The notes beneath the pieces were generated by a model. It was not told the DNA's origin, ran no database searches, and was given only the letters and a program-made list of their open reading frames with translations. DNA of 64,000 nt, taken from NCBI GenBank assembly GCA_029379385.1, contig CM055617.1, positions 12,681,532 to 12,745,531 of the forward strand, written 5' to 3'. The translations under genes and the position numbers were made by a program. Below are positions 56,424-64,000 of this stretch, one piece after another (within the stretch, counting starts at the first letter, position 1; every line of letters starts with the position of its first letter). Source of the DNA: Quillaja saponaria (taxonomy: Eukaryota > Streptophyta > Magnoliopsida > Fabales > Quillajaceae).

Positions 56424-59400
56424 TGTCATACCCCACACGGAGGCATGACTGGCCGGAGGATTGGGTAACCAACCCTCTGTAACCCTGACTTCAAAATAAA
56501 GAAACAAATACAACTCTTGACTAAACCAATACATAAAAGTAAATTTTATAAAATAAAAGTTAATTATAAACGTTTGTTTATTGAAATATATAGTAATTTA
56601 CTTTTTTTTTTTTTGCAGAGATTCTCTATAGTACGGAACATGCCCAAAATATAATCATGTAAATTCTTGGTTATATACAACCAAGTAGCAACAAAGACAA
56701 TACAACCAAGGAGTTCTGCTCCGTTAATATCATAAATAGTAATAAATTGACTTTTATACAACATTAACATACACATGGAGCTCCATTCCAATTCTCATCA
56801 CAACAAATAATTAGATTATTACACAACATAGAATCAAACGCCCTACAATTCTAGTGTGACTGCAAACTTTCATTATTGAATTCAAGTATGAGATTTCAAA
56901 GAATTACCTTGCCACACGCTATCGGCAAATAACGAGCTCAGCGATGATGTATATACCAAAATCTTAGTACTAAAAAAAAAATAATAATAACAGAAGAGTG
57001 GTGAGTCCCACGGGCTAAGTGAGCAAATAACGTACCTTGAAGTTACTAGCATCAATCAAAGCATAAGGACACATATCTTTAGTTAATCTCATATAACCAT
57101 ATTCATGTCTTACTCAACAGTTCACGTACGTACTTGTAATCATCAGAAAATTACAATTCACATGATTCACAAGATAGACAGATCAATCGAAATATTCAGA
57201 ATTCATGATTCAAACAAAGCAATCAGAACACTCAAAGCATACAAAGGGCCAACCGAGTAACCCAGCCCGTACACCAAATATCCTCCCACTAAGCATTTTT
57301 TGGCCTATACACCAAATATATTTCTTGTACATAATCCATCCCATCAGGGCTGAGCACTCAATCGTTTTAAAACACTTATCAAAATTAGCAACCAGAGAGT
57401 ACGTATTCCACTTTCTGTATACTGATATTGCTTGTCACCTCATCTTGAGTTCCGTACGTTGTTAATTCAATAACATTTTTTCGGAGCAACAAATAAATTT
57501 TCCAAGTATTGCTTAGTTTGTTAATTCATAAGTTAGAACTTTTTAATTACGAAAATTTACAATTATTAAGTTTCAAGTCTTTATTTAATGTTTACCACTT
57601 TTAGGCATTTTCACACTATTATAGAGATATATTTGATTTTCACTTACATACTTAACCAAATTTAACAAAACCAAGTTTAAACATTATCCTTAGGAAGTTA
57701 ACTATCTTTCCTATTTAAGAACTTCTCCTAAAATCAGTCTTGAACTCACTTAATTCTTCATATGAACACAAACAGAGTATTTTCATAATTTCTAGTTGTC
57801 AACATTGGATTCAAAGCCTTATAGAATTTTCATACTCGGGAATTAAATTACGAAACTTTTCATTCTAGTTTATCAAGATGTTAGAGACACTTCATCTTTA
57901 GCACTCTACTCCTAATTCTTCCTTTAAGACCCTCCAAACTTAGTTACGCCAAAATAGATTCAATTAGGACTCGAAAATGACAACCATAACTTCCAACACC
58001 TTCAAAATATACATAACATGGAATTAAGACCTGCACCACTCTAGAATTGTCCCATAATATGTTAGAAACAACTTTTATTCAGATGTCCTAAGCTAAATCA
58101 AACCATCACCTTTGATGAAGTCTCCCATACTGATTGAAGCTCACTAAAAATCTTGTATGGACCTAGCCGCAGTCCAACAACTCTAACGATAAATATACTT
58201 AAAAATAGGTTATAAAATTTTTCAGATATCATCTCAAGATCCTAAGATACATATTATCTTTAGAACTCTTAATTTAATTCAGTCCCAAAAATACTCGAAA
58301 TACTGAATTTCTCTAACTCATCAAATCTGCCCTGCATCTCTTTAAAAACCTTTTAGCTCTCATTTTCAACACTTCACCACACCACTAAACATCATTTGTT
58401 CATACTCACTACCCACTTTCATCAAATCATCAACTCAACACATCAACCAACCACTCTTTGCTCTTGCTTTTGAACTTTTGTTCAATTTCAAATAACAATT
58501 AACCACTAAGAATTAAATTTACCATGTTTTACTCAAAAAGTTATAACTAGTTTTCTTGTAAACATTTTATCAAACATCTTAGATGCATAATTATTTTTGT
58601 CTCATGTGTATGTGTATTATATCTATACATACCCCAAAATAGTTAATACAATTTCATTAATTCCGATGTTATTTATATTCCAATATTAACTTAGGGATTA
58701 GTTTAGTTAATCAAAGAATTCAAAACTTTGTATTAAACATATCATCCCTACTTTCATCAGTTACAAGTTCTAAGTTACTTCCTAATTCTCTAAATTTAAC
58801 CCCCCCTCCCCCCTTTCCCTTATTCAACCCAATTCTTAATTCATTCCTCCATTAATTATTCACAATACTTAAAGAAGAGCATAAACTTGCAAAGAAATGA
58901 GAATAACTTAAGTTTTGGAGTAATTGAATTTACACATTCATAGTTGGTTAAGCAAAAGCTTGTTGTCTTTGAGGAGGGAAAGGCTCACGGTAGCATATAA
59001 GAGGAGAGTATGACCAACGGCTTCAAACCAAGAAGAAATGGAGGGGAAAGAAGAGGAGTTGCCACCAAAACCCAAAACAAAAGTACTGACATGGAGAAAG
59101 TTGCACGGCTACATGCCAGAACAAGAAAAGAGGGCCACAGGTCACAAATAAGGTTGATCTCCTCACCAACGACTCTGCTAGACAGCCACAAGGAAGACAC
59201 TTCAAGGCTATATCAGGGCACACAACACATGGCTAACAAGAAAAAGAGTACAAGGTATAAGGAAATTCGCCTCACGGCTAAGCAAAAGAAACCAACTCTT
59301 TGGTTACAAGGCAACGTGAGAGCTGAACTTGCAAGACTTATGAGGATGAAGCAACCAACAAAGGGAAAGGAAAAAAATGTGGTTGCTGTGAAAGGCAAGA

Positions 59401-59779
59401 AAGAAGAACAAAACAAGTTGCAAGAAGGAAACCATACGACCAAGAACAGGGAGAGAATTCTTAGAATGATTGAGAAGCAACCAAGAAGAAAATAAAGAAT
59501 ACAAAGTCAGTGCAAGGAATAAAGTGACAAAGAAAAAAAAATATATAAAAATTAAAGTCCCATCTTACTTTTAAATTTGTGGTGCAAATTTATCCTTCAC
59601 TTATATTCACACACACACACATACACACATATATATATATATGTATACATATATGCTTATATATACATTTGCTAATTTACTTTATTACATACTATTCTCA
59701 TTTATCTATACAGTTGCACAAGTCAAGTTCAACTTCAAAGTTAACCCCTAGTGTGGTGGAAATTAGTACTTGTATTTCA

Positions 59780-59819
<40 letters not shown>

Positions 59820-59873
59820 TATGTATATAGTGTTCCTTTACATCCAAACATTAGAATTCTGCACAACAAAACA
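56424..59873 (-). mobile_element. Long LTR (Ty3/gypsy family), minus orientation, right end uncertain
   Basis: Left end TGTCATACCCCACACGGAGGC. It aligns with 18923-20535 and 52114-55600 over most of its length. A possible right end is at 59873, where the minus strand reads TGTTTTGTTGTGCAG; this end is weakly supported. The flanks (aaact and atttt) do not match. The 161-residue open frame at 59010-59495 is Lys/Arg-rich and lies in a part of the LTR that is not open in other copies. Confidence 0.6.
59770..59828. repeat. (AT)n/(ATGT) microsatellite
   Basis: About 58 bases of AT dinucleotides broken by two ATGT units, near the proposed 5' end of the LTR. Confidence 0.85.
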
Positions 59874-60029
59874 ATTTTACCATTAAAAAAGAGATTTTAG
59901 CAATTGCTTTGTGCATTTTTAAATTTCAAAGTAATTTATTAAATCAAAAGTTTTTAGTTAAAGTAGATTACAAATCTGCAAATGAAGGTTTCACAAAAAG
60001 ATGTTAAAAATATAGCATCAAAACAGATT

Positions 60030-61545
60030 TTTGCCTGTTGACAAGCAATTTTATCTGCTTTTGATTTTGAGATTAAATATATCAAAGGTAGCTTCAATTC
60101 TATTCCAGATTATCTTACTCAAAAATTTTGGCAGGATAGATAATATGCCTCGAAAAAAGAAAGAAAAAGTTATTGAGCCTCCTAATCCAAAATCAAAAAC
60201 CCAATCCAAAGAGGAACCATCCAATTCCTCAGCCCAATCAACTCAAAAGCAATCTAAAGAGTTTTATGCCTTTTCCATAGAGACCCTTTTAGCAATCCAG
60301 CAATCAAACCAATAACCTCTTATCTTTTCAAAGCAATCTTGGGCAAACATTACTGATAAAAAGCAATCCAAATTAAGTGCCCCTCTTAGTTCAAAATATT
60401 GCATCCAGTTCAATCAAGAAGATTTAGCTCAGGCTATCACCCAGCTAGCCCAATCAGTGCAATGATACCTTCAGGTAAAAACTTGTCTCTCAAACTCCTC
60501 CAATCTCTTCTCAAAAGTCACAATCTTTTTATGTACCAATTTCTCCGGTCTAAACCATTCTTCAAATAGAACCCCTTTTTTTTTTCTAATAATTCTCAAT
60601 TAGTTCATCAAATGGTTTTCCCACCAAATTGGCATTTTAAACCCATTAACATTTCAAAAACGTAAAAGTATTATGAATTTATTTTGGTTAATAGTGATTC
60701 TATTGCTATCAAACATTATAAGTCAAAATCGGATACTAATTTCATTACGCATTCCACAATCAAAATCCTAAAGGTAATCCGTCCTTCAGACTAGAAAACC
60801 GATTATTCAAAACTTATTGGTTATAATTACTGAGATTATCAAACAGCTTAGTACAAAGTCTTCAATTTTCAAAATAGTGACTATAAGCATTCATGACTTA
60901 TATTTTTCAAAAACAAAGTCTAATATAACTTCCCTCATTGGTTGTCCCAATAGTGGTCACTACATGATCCTTGTACTAAAAACCTTACAGATGAAATAGT
61001 CAATGACCTACTTTATTTTGATAAACATTTCAATATATCTGATCATAATTCCATACTATTGCATTTTTTCTCAAAATTTATACTAGCATGGATTTATGCA
61101 TGGCAATACAAGTACCTTCAAATACTTCCACGGTCATCAAGGTCATTTTCAAAAGATGTCTCCCCTTCTCAGGCAAGACTCAACAAAATGATGGACAAGC
61201 TTTAATGCCTCAAAAGCTTATGCCACTTCAATCAAAAATTGGTTCTAGCAAAATCTCTAGTTTCTAAAAAAGAATTTTCCAGAAATCAGTCAATTCTTAC
61301 AGCAGAAATCCCATATTGTTGCCAAACTGACTTGTTCAAGCAAACAGGAATATCTTCATAATCCTAAAACCATGGTTCAACTATTACAAGTAGAAGAACA
61401 CGCAAATGATGACGCTACCTCTGCCTCTCAAAAAGTTGATAGAAAACCAGTTTCCAATTCCTCTTCCAGAGCTTCAAGAAATGGTTCTACTAACCGTGCC
61501 CAATCCAATGAAGACAACTGTTATGACATTAACCTTAAATATGAC
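60030..61545 (+). pseudogene. Degenerate retroelement or pararetrovirus-like coding remnant
   Basis: Several plus-strand pieces in changing frames have protein-like composition: a Lys/Ser/Gln-rich N-terminal piece at 60145-60315 following a stop-poor leader, then aromatic-rich pieces across about 60620-61130, then a Ser/Lys-rich piece to about 61540. The character (basic, low-complexity start followed by a folded Trp/Tyr/Phe-rich region) resembles the non-pol part of a plant retroelement or of an integrated caulimovirus relative, but I see no reverse transcriptase, protease or zinc knuckle to prove it. Frameshifts and stops are frequent, so it is inactive. Assignment is an inference from composition and from loosely remembered relatives, not from a motif. 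Confidence 0.35.
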
Positions 61546-61559
61546 TAAAATAGTTATAT

Positions 61560-61720
61560 TTTTCTCTAATTGATGTACTTTTCCTAAAATATCTTTTATA
61601 AAATTTTTCACTTGCTTTCTTATCCTTTTTTTAGTTCAACTTCTAACTTTTTAATAATGGTAGCATTGTTTCCCTATTTTTCTTTATCTTAATACTAATA
61701 AGATTGAAATAATTTTTTTA
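61560..61720. repeat. Segment repeated at 31480-31634
   Basis: It shares ordered blocks with 31480-31634 (aaatatcttttataaaatttttca, then a T-rich stretch, then tagcattgtttcc and ttaat-ataa-ttgaaat). It is non-coding. It could be part of a dispersed element or shared target sequence. Confidence 0.5.
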
Positions 61721-62061
61721 TTTATACTAATAAATTTTAATAATATTGAACTCAAACAATAATTAATTTTTTAAATATAACAAATTATCTATAATACCAA
61801 AATTTATAAGTATGCTAATTGTTCTTATTTATTAGGTTTATAAAACAAAAAAAAAAAATAAAAAAAAAACCAACATAATATTTATAAATTTAATATTTGA
61901 GAAGAAGTTTTTCTTTAAATTAGTTGGTTTTAAGGAAAAAAAATATGCGACTCATAAATTAAAAGTAATGTTTTGGGATCATTTTGGAAAACAAAATACT
62001 ATTTATAACTGTTGATAGCAATAAAATGTTATATGTTAGTGATATTAAATTTAACGAAATA
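61721..62061. other. AT-rich non-coding stretch
   Basis: Very AT-rich with A-runs near 61850-61870. Nothing else is recognised. Confidence 0.4.
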
Positions 62062-64000
62062 TGTTATAACCCTCATAATCCGATATCGTAAAATTGAATT
62101 TTAAACATAATATATAGATTTTTGTTATAAAATAAATAACATAAGTAAGTGATAATAATACAATTGAACAAATAGCGATATAATAAAAAATGTTACAACT
62201 GTTATATTTTAGTATACATTTTGAAATTTTGGTGTATAACTTGTTGTTGTAATGTAAATAAAATTAGGATCAAGTAACCTAAAGTAATGGAATGATGAAT
62301 ATGAATACATATATAAAATTACCACACTTTTGTTTGACCTTGATTTTGACTCACCTTCAACTTTTTTTTTTTCTTTTCTTTTCCCTTGTCTTTTTTCCCC
62401 CCCACCAACTTTACTTTTTCCTCTTATTTTCTTTCTGGCCAAGCATGACTCCCCTGTTCTTGGCTCTATTCCAAAAATTTCTAGCTTTGCCTCACTTAGC
62501 CGTAAAGCTTCCTTGGTCTCTTGGCAACTCTAGCTTCTTGTAGCTAAGTTTCCCTTCTTTTTTATTACTTTTATCTTGTTACGTTTGTCCTCTTACCTTC
62601 AATCATAATCGTGAGACTTGCTGCCTTGTTTTGGCAGTTGCAGTAGTTGGAGTTGAGTCATTCTTTGCTGTTTCCTTTGCCTTGTCCAACTCTTGTTCTT
62701 TTTCAAGTTAAGACTCTCAATCAACGGCAGCAACAGTGAGTTTAGTTGCTTTGTTTTGGCATGCAGCAACCTCCCATAGGCAAATCATAGCTTTGCCCCT
62801 ATTCAGTCGTGGGAAGCTTTCACTTTGACCTACAGAGCTTGCAACTCCTCCTTGAAGGTGGCAGTAGCTCCAACTGCTGGTAACCATAAGTCCATCATGC
62901 AAGCCTCAGATTGTTGGACCAGCCATGGGTGGTAACTTTCTTGCCTTCATGTAACTTTTTTCTTGTCCTCCTTGTGTGTTATGATAGATGAAGGGTTTGA
63001 AATAGTTATAAATAGAGGTGTAAGAATGAAAGTTTGAAAGTGTTTAACAAGGAAGTTTAGAATGAGTTGGTGATGATATTTAGTGATTTAAGCCTTTGGT
63101 TACTTGGATTAGCTAAATTATATTTAAGATTAATATTTGAAATGTGAGTAATGTGGAATTGATGTGGTATGTTGATTAAATTGGAAAAGGTACATGTATA
63201 TACAGACACACACACACCTATAAAAGTAGTTTATGCACCTAAGATGTTTGATAAAATGCCTATAAGAAAGCTAGTTATGACTTTTGAGTAAAACTTGGTA
63301 GATTTAAGTCTTGGTGGTTAGTTATTGTTGGAATTTGAATAAAAGTTCATAAACAAGAGTAGATAATGGTTGGTTAATGTTGTGGGTTAAGGAGTTGATG
63401 AAAGTGAGTAATGGGTATGAACAAAGGAGGGTTAGTTGTGAATAAAGTGTTAGAAAATAAGAGTTAAGAGGTTTTTAAGGGATGTAGGGCTAAATTTGGT
63501 GGGTTAAAGAAATCTTGTGTTTCCAATACTTTCAGGGCTGAATTAAATCAAGAGTTATAAAGAGAAAATGTAGTTAGGGTCTTGCGATGATATTTGAAAA
63601 TTTCATAATCTAGTTCTAAGTATATTTGTCGATAGAGTTACTAGACTATAGCTAGGTCCATGCAAGATTTTTAGTAAGCTTCAGTCAGTCCGGGAGACTT
63701 AGTTCAGGGGGTTGTGGTTGGAATTAGCTTAGGACCTCTAAATAAAAGTTATTTCTAACATATTAAAGGATAAATCTAGAGCGGTGTAGGTCTTAATTCC
63801 TTGTTGTGTGTATTTTGGAGATTGTGAAAGTCATGGATGTGACTTTTAGATCCTGCTGTACCTGTTTTGAATTAATTGATATTAAGGGGTCTTAAAGGAT
63901 GAATTAGGACTAGAGTGCTGAAGATGAAATGTTCCTAGCATCTTTAAAAACTGTACTGTAAATTTTCATAATTTAATTCCTAAGTATGAGAATTCTATAA
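62062..64000 (+). mobile_element. Long LTR (Ty3/gypsy family), plus orientation, running off the right edge
   Basis: Starts TGTTATAACCCTCATAATCC. The part from 63340 aligns with 16830-17120 of the solo LTR at 15099 (shared: ttggttaatgttgtgggtta). The 3' end is outside the window, so solo or full-element status is unknown. The 5' half is C/T-rich around 62340-62960, without a conserved frame. Confidence 0.68.

Noticed and set aside
59010..59495. 161-residue Lys/Arg-rich open frame
   Set aside because: It lies inside a long LTR whose other copies do not keep the frame, is of low complexity and has no recognisable domain; most likely chance.

Overview
The window is AT-rich nuclear DNA of a flowering plant, most likely a dicot. 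It carries intron-rich LRR/malectin receptor kinase genes, a plant-type dynamin-related GTPase, Ty1/copia and Ty3/gypsy retroelements and an RTE-type LINE. There are no bacterial-style operons, no CRISPR array, and no tRNA or rRNA gene that I could recognise. Species cannot be fixed from the sequence.

Layout. 1-847: 5' part of a decayed copia element (gag, minus strand). 848-6401: a second, complete but decayed minus-strand copia with two short LTRs, a primer-binding site and a polypurine tract; an antisense histone H3 fragment lies inside it. 7220-13783: 3' two thirds of an LRR-malectin receptor kinase (copy 1), cut at its 5' end next to the copia LTR but otherwise open for about 699 codons over 13 exons. 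14306-33610: a nest of long LTRs of one Ty3/gypsy-type family in both orientations, with one piece of gypsy integrase (27139-28400). 34667-44982: a second copy of the receptor kinase, which keeps the LRR exons but is a pseudogene (several frameshifts and stops, no signal-peptide exon seen). 45804-47834 (minus): an intact single-exon DRP4-type dynamin-related protein, convergent with copy 2. 48830-52113 (minus): RTE-type LINE remnant with a CACTA-like non-autonomous element inside. 52114-64000: three more long LTRs (one containing a separate solo LTR), a degenerate retroelement or pararetrovirus-like coding remnant at about 60030-61545, and an LTR that runs off the right edge.

The two receptor-kinase copies are a tandem duplication. 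Homology runs from 6402 (matching about 38398) to about 14305 (matching about 45560), and the copies are now separated by about 20 kb of retroelement. The only gene I would call fully intact is the dynamin-related gene. Copy 1 could still encode a truncated receptor if it has a promoter. I found no convincing new multi-gene system. What is unusual is structural: nested and chimeric LTRs, tail-to-tail LTR pairs with related spacers, the H3 fragment inside a copia element, and unequal decay of the two kinase copies.
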